Positions 25,916-40,700 of a DNA stretch of 64,000 nucleotides are shown here, piece by piece (position 1 is the first letter of the stretch; the number at the start of each line of letters is the position of its first letter). The notes under the pieces are model-generated. The model saw nothing but the letters and a program-made list of their open reading frames with translations, was not told the origin of the DNA and made no database searches. Origin of the DNA: Nipponacmea schrenckii (taxonomy: Eukaryota; Mollusca; Gastropoda; Lottiidae); the NCBI GenBank assembly GCA_030562195.1, contig JAUJPP010000007.1, positions 23,061,769 through 23,125,768 on the forward strand, in the 5' to 3' direction. The position numbers and the translations under genes were made by a program.

Positions 25916-26085
25916 ATAGGGTGGCATCGATTTGATGTTTTTTTTCTCAACTGATTAAGGGAGCCGTCTTTACGTAGTCTGCACCTATTTTGGTACTTTT
26001 CCACCATTCTTTTGACTAATCACACCCAAGTCTCAGAATTGGCCTTTTACTTAAGATAAATTTTTATTAATTCATATTATTAATA

Positions 26086-27620
26086 ATAATAAGAATACTT
26101 TATTTGACAGGAAAACCAGTTTGACAGAGGCAAATCTTATAAAAGAAAGATAAAATTATAAAAGGAAAAAAAAAAACACGCACACAATGAAATACACATT
26201 CAAATATTATGAAGTACACATACAGAAATTATTGAATACATATACATGAACAATATTATACACATAAATTATATCAAGACAATAATGTAAAAAGTGAAAG
26301 CTGGTATCAACTTTATGGTGGTGAAGATGATTTAGTTGTTTTGGGAAGAGAGTTCCAAAGTAGACTTGCTGTACATGTATATTCGTTTCATTGCTTCCGG
26401 ATCTTCATTGGTTTGCGAGCGAAGGCAGAGATTTATTGAGGAAACAAGTGATTTCTTAAAAAAATAAAGAGGGCATTTTTCATTAATGATTTTGTAGGTC
26501 AGTATCCCAGGTTTAAGTTTCATACGTTGATAATTGTGAGCCAATTAAGAGTGTTAAACAAGTCTGTCGATCTTGCATCATAGTTTGCGTCTAGGATACT
26601 TCGCGCTGTTCGTTTTTGAATTTTATGCAAGACTTCCAGTCTACCATGAGACACATTACTCAAAACAATAATACAGTACTCCATGACGGGTAAAATATAA
26701 CTTTTTATAAAATAGAATACGTGTATCAAATTTTTTATGTTAAATTGGAACATACTTTTGAAATTTTTTGCCCCAAGTCTAAGTGTTTATCCACCGTTAC
26801 TCCAAGAAGTACTGCTTTACAAACATTTTCAACGAGTTCATTTTTCAGTTTAAAAGAAAGAGAGGAGTCACGTTTAGACTTATTTCGAATGAGCATAGCT
26901 TTAGTTTTAATTATATTTAGAACCATTCCATTTTCATTACACCACAAATTTATATTTTCCAGATCTTTTGTAAGGCATTGTATTTATTGAAGTAACGTCC
27001 GTACCAGAAACGTGAATAGTGGAGTCGTCAGCAAAATTGTCAGTGATAGATTTGTTAATGTTAAGGGGTAGATCATTGATAAAAATAAGAAATAGTCGAT
27101 TAAATTTGGATAAACCGACGTTTATTAAGGTTGATGATTAAAATTTCTATATTCAAAATATGATGCTGCTTCGTTTTATATTCAATATTGCTGGAATTGA
27201 AATTTCGAATATTAAATACAAATGGAAAATGATCACTTAGACTGAAGGGAGGAACTTTGATATTAGAGACTGTATCAGGAGAATTGGTATAAATATGATC
27301 TAAAATTTGCCGTTGTAATTGTACAACGAGTTGGTTTGTCTATTAATTGAAACTAAGCTATATGAAGATAAAATAATTTCCCATCTTGAAGGGATTGAAA
27401 CAGTAAAATAAGTATTTAAATCTCCAATTAAAAAAATGGGCTTAAAGCTTCTTTATCAGGTTAAATTATCAATAATATTATCAAACATATCAAATCATTC
27501 GATTGTCGATAAACAAGACCAAGTATAAATGATTTGACTATACATTGGAGAAAATTTCAATAAAAATACATTCGACATTGTTGAGTCATTATATTTGATG
27601 GATTTTTTTAAATACATACA
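26086..27620 (-). pseudogene. Decayed LINE (jockey/CR1-like) with endonuclease and partial reverse transcriptase
   Basis: Reading on the minus strand: FLIGDLN and, at about 27335-27210, LDHIYTNSPDTVSN...PPFSLSDHF are APE-type endonuclease motifs. FINDLPLNINK...FADDSTIHVSG at about 27080-27005 is the reverse-transcriptase catalytic box (FADD). 26947-26735 gives NIIKTKAMLI...LLGVTVD. 26753-26520 has YILPVMEYCIIVLSN...LHKIQKRTARSI. The 3' end lies near 26086-26100 with an (AATAAT)-like tail. The RT fingers region between SDHF and FINDLP is largely missing, and frames are broken. It is a relic and cannot be active. Confidence 0.8.
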
Positions 27621-27626
27621 TGTAAT

Positions 27627-27770
27627 AAGAATAGTCGATTAAATTTTGTTAATCGGGTGTTTATTAAGGTCGGTGATTAAAATTTCTATATTCAAAATAT
27701 AATGCTGCTTCGTTTTCTATTCAATTTTGCTGAGATTGAAATTTCGAATATTAAATTCAAGACAGTCTCG
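27627..27770 (-). repeat. Second partial copy of the LINE endonuclease/linker segment
   Basis: This stretch (AATAGTCGATTAAATTTTG... TTCAAAATATAATGCTGC...) repeats about 27090-27215 in direct orientation with point differences. It indicates a partial duplication within, or a second nested fragment of, the same LINE. Confidence 0.65.
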
Positions 27771-28771
27771 TCTTTTAATGCTGTAACCTGCAATATTAAT
27801 ATCAGGCGTCCTAGAATCTGAAAAGGTTTCTGTAAAACATATTAAGAATGGAATCATAAATATAAAAAAATCGGATTACAAACACACATCTATAGATACT
27901 ACGGACATACAGATTCACACTAAAGAGATATTATAAATAACTAACTCAGTCTACTCAAATAAATAACAAATTATCAAAAAAAAAAAAAAAATTATCACTG
28001 GAAAAACAAGAAATTGTCAGGATTTTTATAGATCAAATTAGTATAAGTCATATAAAACAAAATATGATATTCCAGTCATGTTCGAATTGGACTTAAATTG
28101 CAGCAATTTTAAAGGTATATCAAGCCTTTGTCCAATTAATAAATGACTGAAATACCAGATGCCAAGGGCAGCAACTACGCAGAAATAAATATATACCGAT
28201 ACACACAAATTTTCTAAATAAATTACTTTTAACCTCTTTCTAATAAATATGACTTGTTGTTTAATTTGAACTTGTACTTGGTTGCATCATATCATTAGCT
28301 GTTGTTAACTCCCATCTCTCGGTCTAAAAAATATCAAAATAACATATTATTATTTTATTAATTTATGAAAGATAAAACGACGAGTCGACATGTAAGGTAA
28401 AAATAAAACATGCACAAAATAAGCAAAAAGCCGATAAATTGAAGTAAGGTGGCTACGTTTCGATACTAATTCCTAATTCAGCAAAGGTGCAGGTGCGAAG
28501 AATTTTTCTGAATTTTTATATATGATTTAATATAACTTTTTCATTTTTTTACCTAGAAGTTCAATACATGTAATTATGTTAGATATTTTTGATATTTGAT
28601 ATCTAGAATGTATGTATGAATACACTCATATAGAAACACTACATATTGGTGTGCTATGTACTTGATTTTTCTTTGCCTCATTAATGCCTACACCATTCTT
28701 ACTGTCAATTAGTGAATTTTAACGAATGGAATCATTTTTTTCTCCCTGTTGCTTTGGATTTACTGTTTTTA

Positions 28772-31700
28772 TTAACTCACACTAGGCTCCCAACCGTGTG
28801 CCTTACACCATTCTATAAAAGCCCTTTTAGCACGCTCCATATCTTCCACTTTCTTTATTTCTTTATAATATATTCTAATAATATGTTCTTGAAATGTTTC
28901 AGGTAGAAGTTGTGATACCTGTTTAAATAGATAGATTTGTAAATCTAGTCATGTTAATAATGAAACAACTTGGTGTTATTTCATACTTTGAAATTCACGA
29001 AAATTCAGATTAATTTCAAAATGAAATAGATATGTAAAAATTGTGGGTAATAACGAAACAATCAAAATACAAAATGCACTTAATTATTATTTAGCATTAT
29101 ACCATTATTTCATGAAATAGTCTGGGAGTAAGCATAAGAAATGTTTTTTTTTTGTAAAAAATGGCCGATTTGTGATATTTAACCCGTTATCAAATTGACT
29201 AAAATCTACAGCATATTATGATGGTGCATCTATTTTCCACATTACATTACCATTCTATACTAAACATTTTTCATCCAAAATCACAAGATTACCTGAGATT
29301 TTTTAAGTTTCTTTGTTTCATTTGGTTTTGATTTCGAATAAAATCTCACATTATCTACAGGATTCTCCTCTTTCATTCCATAATCCAAATTAACATGCTG
29401 AAAAAACACAACAAACACTTAGATAATTACCTTAAATCATTTCAACCATGTATATACAACTTTATGAAATCTGGTCAAAATAGGTTTATTTTTACCTTAA
29501 ATACTAGATTTTCCGGCTTTATAAGTTTGTCCTTATCATATAATACCATCTCCTCCAACAAGTTCTTTGTGTCCTGTTAAATAAGAGAAAAATGTATATG
29601 AATAAATTGGTTTATTAAATAATGGAAACCATATTATCCTAAACATGAGTAGAACCACAGAATAGCACCCTTTTTTCTGTAGGTGTGGCGAACATTGAAG
29701 ATAAATTGTTAACAAAAGTAACAGAAAAAGACCCAGATTAAGCCTCAGAGCATGTCAATCTTGACCACGAAGAAGGAACTGACATACGAAGTATTACAGA
29801 AGTAAAAGACAGGAGAAGCCTTGAAGAAATCTCTCATTAGGCCTACTCAGCGTCTGCGAAACTCAGCATACAAATGAAAATAGGCAGTTTGAAGTTAAGA
29901 GAAAAATCCTACCAATTTTTTAGGTGGTGTAAATTGCCCTATACATCTATATAATTGGCGCTTCTGCACTCTGTCCAATAGTTCTCTAGCTTCCTTAAGG
30001 CCTGGATCTTCAGACCATAGTATTTGATGATAAATATTATCAGTCAATTTAGTATATGCTACAACATCATCTTTACATTCAGATAAAGAACGCTTTTCTC
30101 TGAAATCAAATTGATTATTAATATATATTCACTATTATGACTATTAATTCTCTTCTTATTACTTATCTTAGGAATACCCATCAAAATCTCATGAATATGG
30201 ATGGACTTATCTTATTAGATATGGCAGGGGAGTAAGTTTCAAAGATGAGTTCCTTTCTTGACAAGAAAAATCCGTAAGTTAAAGAGTTGGATTGAATGTA
30301 ATGTGATCCTATAGCAAATTTACTAGACAGTATAAAAGATAGCTTGCCAGGCAAGGTAACATACGCCCACTGGCAGCATTGAATTTGAAAAATAAATAGA
30401 GCAATGACTCGAAAACATTCACTAAATGGATATTGAAGTCAAGGGCAAAAACTCAAAAACACCAAGTTTCATCAAAATCCATTGAAAATTGTAGCTTCTA
30501 TTGAACCACAAAAAAATTTTGACACAATCTTACTAAGTCAAGGGCAATAACTAAAAAACTGTTCATCGAAAAATCATCAAATTCGATCTTGACTGTGTCT
30601 TATCAATTCTAATGCTCACACCAAGTTTCATTTAAATCCATTGAAAATTGTAGCTTCTATTTCTACAACAAATATAGAGGCAGGGGCAATAACTCCAAAA
30701 CTGTTTATCGCAAAATCGTCCAAATCGAACTTGACCGCCCTCTTATCAATTCCAATGCTCATACCAAGTTTCATTAAAATCCATAGATAATTGTAGCTTC
30801 TATAGTGTCTACAGAAAATGAATTTTTAAGCAATTTTACTTAGTCAAGGGCAATTACTCATAAACTATTCATCAAAAAATCGTCAAATTTGAATTTCTGA
30901 TAAAAACTGTTGCCTATATCGTGGATATAACCCAAATTTGACGCGTTTTTACTAAGTCAAGGGCAATAACTCAAAATCTGTTCATTCGATAATTTCCATT
31001 TTGGAACTTGACCGAGATATCATCAATATATACATGTATACCAAGTTTCATTAAGATCGGATAAAAACTGTAGCCTCTATCATGGATACAACCCTAATTT
31101 GACGCATTTTTACTAAGTCAAGGCAATAACTCAAAATCTGTTCATGCAATGATTTCCATTTTTGAACTTGACAGAGATATCATCAATATATACATGTATA
31201 CCAAGTTTCATTAAGATCGGATAAAAACTGTAGCCTCTATCGTGGATACAACAAATGTGGACGGACCGACGGACAGGGGCGACGGCAATATACGTCCACA
31301 TTTCCATGTGGGCGTATAATAAAAACTGTAGTCTCTACAGTGTCCACAAACAATTGTTGACAGACGGACCAACGGACCGACGGACCGACGGAATTTGAAA
31401 TTCAAAGTTCAAGAATTCCAGGAATTTTTTTCGGAATCATACCAAAATCGATAGGGGTCTTCGTTGAATGGTAATAAACATGTATACCAAGTTTCAAGAA
31501 GATCCAATAAAAACTGTAGTCTCTACAGTGTCCACAAACAATTGTTGACAGACGGATGAGAAACAGTACATTCGAAATTCCAAGTTCCAGAATTCCAGGA
31601 ATTTTTTTCAGAATCATATCAAAATCAATAGGGGTCTTCCTTGGATGGTAATAAACAAATATACCAAGTTACAAAAAGATTCATAAAGAAATGGAGTCTC

Positions 31701-34700
31701 TACAGTGTCCACAAGCTTTTGTTTACAAACAGAACAATTTGAAATTCAAAGTCCAAGAATTCCAGGAATTTTTTTCGAAATCATACCAAAATCGATAGGG
31801 TTCTTCCTTGAGTGATTATAAACAAGTATACCAAGTTTCAAGAAATTCCAATAAAAACTGTAGTCTCTACAGTGTCCACAAACAATTGTTGACAGACGGA
31901 CCAACGGACCGACGGACCGACGGACCGACGGACCAACGGACCGACGGACAGGGGCGACAACAATATACGTCCACATTTCTATGTGGGCGTATAAAAACTG
32001 GTAAATAAGACAATTGATAAATGAAGATAGAAATAGTTATGTCTTACCCCTTTTCTCCACAAATTTTAATAAAGTTATTAGCTTGTTTCATAACTTCAAC
32101 AATCCTGAAATAGACATTTTTTATGCGTATGGATAAAATTTCCCTCGGGTTTTTATGATATTTAAAATCCCGAGACAAACAATACACAATTAGGTATGAT
32201 TAACATAATTAATCAGGGGCGTAGTGTGACCATTTTGACTAGGGGGGGGGGGGGTGTAACGTCCAAGTTTTACCGACGAACACGTGAAACCTCTATACCG
32301 ACGAACACGTGTTCTTCCGGGGAGCAAAAATAACTTACTCGCAATATTAAGTATATACATTTATACACGAACGAAATCCATCGTTTGAGCAAATCCTAAA
32401 CCACTGAAAACCATATCAATTAGGGGTGTATCTAGAATATGCCTGAGAGGGGGGAATGAAAGGTGATTTTTCCAAGGTAAGTCCTGCAGGCCAAAGGCCT
32501 TCGTATTTGGCCCTTGCAGTGGCGGGGGGCTCGGGGGTCCTTCCCCAGAAAATTTTACAAACTAGAAAACCCGGTTTTGGAAGTCTTTTCCACTGGTCCA
32601 AATTATCAATTTTCATCGGAAAAAGCCATATGTTTTCTATGTCCTTTTTCGACCTATTCTGCGTTTTACCGACGAACACGTGTAACCTCTAAGTTTTACC
32701 GACGAACACGTGTTCTTCCGGGGGGGGGGGGGGCAAAAATAACTTACTTTTTTACTTAAAATTTTACAAACTAGGAAACCCGGAGAATACATCTGACGTG
32801 ATTTTGGAAGTCGTTTCCACCGGTCAAAATTATCAATTTTCATCGGAAAACCATATGTTTTATATAGCCTTTTTCGACCTATTCTGCATTTTACCGACAA
32901 GTTCAGTAAAAATCACCTTTTATGTAGACAGAACAGTTTTCCGATAACATCATAACTGATACGAGGTTTCCACTCTTTCGATCAGCCAATCGGTTTTACC
33001 GAAGGCTCCATTCCCCATCCATGTCCGTCTATTGTCGACCGATTCCGCGTTTTAACGACAAGTTTAGTAAAAATCACTTTAATGTAGACGAACAGTTTAC
33101 CGATAACATCTTAACAGACACAAGGTTTTCACTCTTTCGGTTAACAAATCGGTTTTACCGACGGCTCTATCTATGACATTCTTCTATCGGCCAATTCCGC
33201 GTTTTACCGACAAATTCAAATAACGAACATCTAACCGATAACAAGGGTATCGGTTAACCAATCGGTTTTACCGAAGACCTCAGTCATAACCAACTTATAC
33301 CGACCGATTCCGGTAGTTTCATTAAAAACTAGAATTGCTTACAATTATGAACGTATTTCGAGAGCCTTAAAATATTATGTAGGCTAAATTTGCAATTACC
33401 TACATCTAGACAATATATTGAATATCATTTGACCTAGTTTTCAAAGTCATAAAATAATTAGGTCACACCTTCCGTAACGGTTAATGATGGCGAAAATATG
33501 AAAATTATCAATTTTTGCTGTATTTAAGTACACTTATCTCTATGAATTTTTTAAGTAAGCCAAATTAAAAAATATCTACTCGTAGACAATATATTGAATA
33601 TTATTTGACCTAATTTTCAAGGTCATAGATTAAGTGGGTCACACCTTCTGTACCCGTTAAAATGACCTAATTTTGAAAAAATCGAAATTTAAATAATTCG
33701 AAAGAAAATACGAAATTTGAAAATCGGTCTCCAAGAAAAGGTAGATAATGATCCAGTGTATCTATGTGCTAAATTTCATCAAAATCGGTCTATCAGTAGT
33801 GTCTGAATTTCGGATTTAAGAATTGTAACGAAAATTCAAAATGGCGGTCGATATGGCAGCTTGACCTAATTATTTAGGTCAAATCAATTACTATTGACAA
33901 GTTTTTTATAAAACAGTTTTCACTTTTCACCTAGCAGTTATAGACCGGAAGTTACGTAATTACGTCATTTGAGGCTAAACCGGAAGTGGAATTTTTTTTT
34001 CACATTTTTTCAAAAATTATAAACATATCGCCTATCAACTGGTAAAGTTTCAAAATTTTACCATTTATATTGAAGGAGAAATCACGGTCTGAAATTTTTG
34101 CCGATGACCCTTGAATATTGAATTGCAAATCGTGGGTAAAATATTTAACCTAATTGCATAAAACCTATAATTGTTAGTTGACAAATACATTGAAGTTTTC
34201 AAATCTGAAAATCCGGTCAAAATCGAACTGAAAATAAACTTGCTAAAGCAAAAAAACCTCAACTTCCGGTTCTCACTTCCTGTCAGAGATAGAACTTCCG
34301 TTTTTGTTTTATTTGATAATAGAAATCATTCTAAGATCAACTGTAGATTTAGAATTTCTGCACCTTTTACCAGTTTGTCTGCAAACTCATCCAAGAATTA
34401 CAAAAAAAAAAAAACTAGAGCCGTACGCCTAACGGCACTGAAGCAGTGCGTTCCATCCAGGGATTCGTTCGTTAAGCAAAAGACAAAAAGGGTTTATTAA
34501 AATAAAAAAATGTGCATCAGAAATGGACTTTGATTTCATAACACACGCTCCCATACCCCCCTTTTCCCCCTTTCTCCTCTTTGCCCCTCCCCATCCTTAG
34601 CCCTCGTCATCAATTAAGATAGATAATAAGTTAAAATCGTAATAAAAAATGGATAGAGGGTCGTTTAATCTAAAAAAGATATCAGGATCGCCGAAACTTA

Positions 34701-37700
34701 TATTTTTAAATCGCCCAAACGTAGAGAATAATACCCAATACAATGTAGATTGTTTTATATATTAAATTCGCAATTTTCAGATGGCGATGAAACCAAAAGT
34801 AGATATCGTACAAAAAATATATATACATGTATAATAGCATTGGATAGACAATGTCGAAGCTTTATACAAATCGAAAGGTCACTAATGGTTCAAGTTGTCT
34901 TAAGTCGCCAGGGTATAACATTGAGACACCACATAAATAGCGCGGCCTAACATTTTAAAATTTATATTGAATAGAGTTTCGTCCCTTGGACTATTATTCC
35001 AGTCAACTGTATATTATTGTTGCATAATTATAAGAGATACAATTTAAAATTCTAAAGGTTGTAATTTCGTTCCAAATATTAAATATTTACATCACCCACA
35101 ACAGGAAAAACATATATAACAACTTTGAATCATTTTAACTGGATGTAGAACGATTAAACTAAAAAATAATTTCAGATCGCTGAAACTTATATCTTGTAGG
35201 TCGCCCAAATGCAACACATTAAACAGATTGTTTTATAGGGAAAATTCGCAATTTTCAAATGGCGATAAAAGCGGAAGTATACATCTTACAATAAAGCTTT
35301 ATATATTATTGGATAGAACTTCTCGAGAGCTATCATATTTGTACAGGTCAAAAATTCGTCAAAGGTCAACGTCACAATATACGACCCTTCAAAGTTTTTA
35401 AAAATTTTAATCGTTAAAAAATCAAAATCAAAATTCAAAAATCGGTTTCCATATATATTTCGGCAATCGGTTATAGATTCTATATACATCAGAATAAAAC
35501 AAATCGAATTATCCCCCGAGACCCTATAGAAGAAATTACAAAATTTTGAAATTTTTAAACGCGCAATTTTGACTAAAATACCAAGTTTGATATATTAATG
35601 GTGAGAGGAGATTAAACGTTAGAAGAATATGTGAGAAAATCTGACTTATCGAAATTAGGTCACATGATAGAGCTCTTTAAAGTTAAAATTCGTGATTTTC
35701 AATTGGCTGCCAAACCGGAAGTAAACATCGGACAACAACACTGAAGATACCATTGGGTAGATATAATCAAGGGCAACAACTTTTGTTCAGGTCAAAAGGT
35801 CACCAAAGGTCAAGGTTGCGAAATATGAACCTTGATAGTTTTGACAATTTCTAAAAAATTTCCACCGGAAATAAAAGAAAAGCAAAAGCGAAATTCAAAA
35901 ATCCCTTCCCATACTTTTTTGCGCAATCGATGGATGTTGTTAGAAAATCTAAAATTATGCAAATTGGATTTGACCCTGAGAACTTATTGAGAGTTTAACA
36001 AAACTTAATCATATCAAGATGGCGGCTGATTCGTTACTTCCGGTTCAGATTTTCTTAATTTAGCATCATTAGATAGATAATTGTAGCTAATTGCAAAAAA
36101 AGTTTTTCAAATATCTTTAATATTCCGGAAGTTAGCATTTTTCACTTTAACAGCAAATAACGTCAAAACCGGAAGTGATATCGAAATTTTGAAAATAAGT
36201 TATACATTGTAATTTAAATGTCTATATAGCTGTAAGTTTTCAGATTGATCGAAAGAAAATTGTAGAAGTTAGAAAATGCTTAAAATTTAAAATTCAAATT
36301 GTCAGCGACAAAGTTGAGAAAAGTCAATTTCTTAAATTGCTATCTTTTAGAACTAAGTTCAATGTAGTTACCTAAAAGAGAACGATCAAAATCGGGTCAA
36401 AAATAAAGCCGCAAATCGAAAAACAAAGAAAAACTTAAGGATGCGCTACGTCATTTCCTGTTAGAAAAAAATGCATCAAAATACATTCATTAAAATTACT
36501 TTCACGGGTTCTACAAGGAAGTCGAAAGAGTGAATTCATAGCATATGTAGTTTTGGCTGGGCGCTCTGGGAAGAATTCGAAAAAAAAAAAAAAAACTAGA
36601 TCCCCAGGCTTCGCGAGGTTCTGACGCAGTGCGTAGCAGTTTTGATATACGCTTTAAAACTGCCCCTTAAAGTATCCGTAGAACAGTAACGTTATTTTTG
36701 CAGAGTATAAGTCGTTTTATTTCAAAGCATAATTGGTTCGCTGAAACTAGTGTCATGTAGATCGCCCAAACGCATAATTCAACAACCAGTTTTTAACGAT
36801 GAATCTAGCAATTTTCAAATGGTGATAAAACGGAAAGTATGCATCGTACATCAAAATATAATATATCAATGGATAGATCTTTTCGAGAGCTATCACATTT
36901 GTGCAGCTCACAAGGTCACCAAAGGTCAAGGTTACAATATACGACCATTCGAAGTTTTTATATATTACTTTCGGTCAAAATATCAAAATCAAAATCAAAA
37001 TTCAAAAATCGGTTTCCAAATATAATTCAGGAATCGATAAAACATTCTATAGGCATCAAAATTACGCGAATCGTAGCTTCTCCAGAGGCCCAATTTCGAT
37101 TTAAAGAAAATTACGCACAGTTAGTAGAGAAGAAAATATAAAATTTCCAAATATTAAAAAGCGCATTTTTGGTCGAAATATGTGGTTTAATATATCATTA
37201 CAAAGAGCAGATTAATCCTAATAAGATTCAATATAAATATTTGTTATTTATAAATTAATTCACGTGACAGAGCTCGTTAAAAATAAAAATCACAAATTTC
37301 GATCGGCTATAAAACCGGAAGTAGACATCGGACAACACAAATGAATATATCAGGGGATAGATATCATCAAGGGCAATAAATTGTGTTCAGGTCACAATGT
37401 CACCAAAGGTCAAGGTCACAAAATATGGGCCTTTAAAGTTTTTGTCATTACCAATAAAATCAAAATGGAAATAAAAGAAAATCAAAATCAAAATTCAAAA
37501 ATCGGCTCCCAAATAAAGTTGCGCAATCGACTCTAGTCATAAGATATGAAAAAATAACGAAAATCGCTTTATCCCCTGAATTTGAATTTGAAATTTTACA
37601 AAAGTTTGACATTTCAATATGGCGGCTTATCGTTTGCNNNNNNNNNNNNNNNNNNNNNNNNNNNNNNNNNNNNNNNNNNNNNNNNNNNNNNNNNNNNNNN

Positions 37701-40700
37701 NNNNNNNNNNNNNNNNNNNNNNNNNNNNNNNNNNNNNNNNNNNNNNNNNNNNNNNNNNNNNNNNNNNNNNNNNNNNNNNNNNNNNNNNNNNNNNNNNNNN
37801 NNNNNNNNNNNNNNNNNNNNNNNNNNNNNNNNNNNNNNNNNNNNNNNNNNNNNNNNNNNNNNNNNNNNNNNNNNNNNNNNNNNNNNNNNNNNNNNNNNNN
37901 NNNNNNNNNNNNNNNNNNNNNNNNNNNNNNNNNNNNNNNNNNNNNNNNNNNNNNNNNNNNNNNNNNNNNNNNNNNNNNNNNNNNNNNNNNNNNNNNNNNN
38001 NNNNNNNNNNNNNNNNNNNNNNNNNNNNNNNNNNNNNNNNNNNNNNNNNNNNNNNNNNNNNNNNNNNNNNNNNNNNNNNNNNNNNNNNNNNNNNNNNNNN
38101 NNNNNNNNNNNNNNNNNNNNNNNNNNNNNNNNNNNNNTGATCAGAGTAATCATTCCCTTGCTAAAACTCAATTTTTCAACATGTTTGATATCAAAGGACC
38201 AGCATTGGAGTATACCCTTTCGTCTTGTTCAGGTACTAAGGTTACTTCTGGACGAAGAGCTACTGGCTACACTATAGAATCGTTAGACGGCACTTATCAA
38301 ATCGAATCTCCTACTTTAATTGAATGCAATGATATACCAAACCAAAGGGATGAGATCCCTACACCTGAAGTAGCACAGTATTATGGACATTTACAGGACA
38401 TACAGACCTTTATCCCTCCCTTGGATGACAAAGCAGAAATTCTACTTCTACTTGGAAGGGACTTGAGTCCTGTACACCATGTTTCAGATCAGAGAATTGG
38501 ACCCATGAACACTCCTTATGCTCAAAAGTTAGCCCTCGGTTGGGTTGTCATAGGAGAAGCTTGCTTAGGGAAGGTGCATGTACCTACCAAAGTGAATGTC
38601 AACAAGACCTTTGTGTTACCTAATGGAAGACCTACATTATTTCCACCCTGTCAGTCAATCAAAATCAACGAACGAATAGGCTCAGAGAATGATATTTTTA
38701 TTAGAACCCCGAATGACGATAAACAGGGCTATTCAGTAGAAGACAAAGAATTCCTTGAACAGATGGAACCCGGCTTTGTAAGAAAAGAATCAGGAAACTG
38801 GAGCGCACCTTTGCCCTTTAAGAAGAATCGACCTGTGCTTCCTAACAATTATGAACAGGCATTTAAGTAATCCTAATAAACAGAAACAGTTTTGTGAATT
38901 CATGGACAAAATCTTTACTAATGGCCATGCAGAAGAAGCACCTCCATTGCAGCCAGGTCAACAATGTTGGTTTTTGCCAATATTCGGTGTTTACCATCCA
39001 AAAAAACCAAATAAGATTCGCGTCGTATTTGATTCATCAGCGAAGTATAAAAATCTGTCCTTGAATGACATACTTGTAACAGGACCAGACTTGACAAACA
39101 ACTTGTTAGGTGTCTTACTAAGATTCCGGAAGGAACAGGTAGCAGTTATAGCAGACATTGAGCAGTATTTTTTTTATTTTTTCGTTCATGAAAAAGATCG
39201 TAGTTATCTTTGTTTTTTGTGGCACAAGGACAATGACCCAGAAAAAGAATTAATTTCCTATAGGATGAAGGTCCACGTGTTTGGAAACTCTCCATCTCCA
39301 AGCGTCTCAACCTTTGGATTAAGAAAGTGTGTTTGCAGTCGAGATATACACGATGAGTCGTGTGACGACATATGTCGATTTATACGTCACAACTTCTATG
39401 TGGACGACGGCCTCATCTCCTTACCAGATTGCGAGTCAGCTGTTAATTTGGTGAAACGAACTCAGGATAGGCTGATGGAGGGAGGTAATATCCGTCTCCA
39501 TAAAATATCTTCAAATAGTCAAGACGTTTTAAACAAGTTCCCTATAAGTGATCTCGCAACAGATATTAAAGAAATAGACTTTGATTCACAAATTCCAACC
39601 CTTCATAGAAGTTTGGGATTGATTTGGAACATTCAGTCAGACACTTTTACGTACCAAGTTTCCAATGAAAATAAACCTTTCACAAGACGTGGAATGCTAT
39701 CGACAATAAACAGTATATTCGATCCGATTGGTTTCTTAGCACCAGTGATTTTAGGCGGGAAACTCATTCTTCGGAATGCTCTAACAAAGAATGTCGACTG
39801 GGATCAGCCTTTATGTACAGATTTCCTTTCTGATTGGCAAACTTGGACGTCTTCTCTACACAGCTTACAGACCCTTGAAATACCCAGACCTTATACAGCA
39901 ATTTCGTTTCATAATGCAGTTAGGACAGAACTTTTGATATTTTGCGATGCGTCTAAGGAAGCCATAGGTAGTGTCGCTTATGTCAGGATTTACAATTCGA
40001 ACGAACAGTTTCAACAAGGTTTCGTTATGGGAAAATCGAAGCTTGCTCCACCTCATGGTCACACCATACCCAGATTGGAACTTTGTGTCGCAGTATTGGC
40101 AGTAGAAGTGGCTGGGTTTATTTTAGATCATATCCAGACACGTATAGATGAAACTAAATTCTTTACCGACAGTAAAGTTGTGCTCGGCTATATCAATAAC
40201 GAAAGTCGTCGGTTTTATGTTTATGTTACCAACCGAGTCGACAAAATTAGAAAGGCATCTTCACCTAGTCAGTGGTTCTTTGTACCTACGAGTCTTAATC
40301 CGGCAGATCAAGCAACTAGACCAACAACTGCTAATAATTTCGGAAACAGTTCATGGCTGAAAGGACCTTCTACAGTGTTCGAGAATCCTGTAAACTCTAT
40401 GGACCTAAACCTTGTGGAACCGAATAGTGACAAGGAGGTACGACCTGACATAAATATCCTTAAAACTGTTATTTCACAAGAACTTGGATCAGAACGCTTT
40501 ACAAGATTTTCTTCTTGGCATAAACTTGTCCTAGCAATTTCAGTTCTTAAACGTAAAGCAGCATCATTACATTCAGTACCAGATAAGGAAGAACGTTCAC
40601 TTATTGAATTTTACAAGGAATCAGAAACTCTCATCTTAAAGGCAGTGCAATGTGACCTTTATTCATATGAGACTGAACGCTTAAAGAAATCAGAACCAGT

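Noticed and set aside
34750..37141. Frames such as 36750-37025 and 36839-37141
   Set aside because: They lie in the ACTAGA long-type repeats and have no domain or conservation between the two copies.
37582..38277. Open frames spanning the N run
   Set aside because: Unknown bases translate as X and create false continuity; no sequence supports them.
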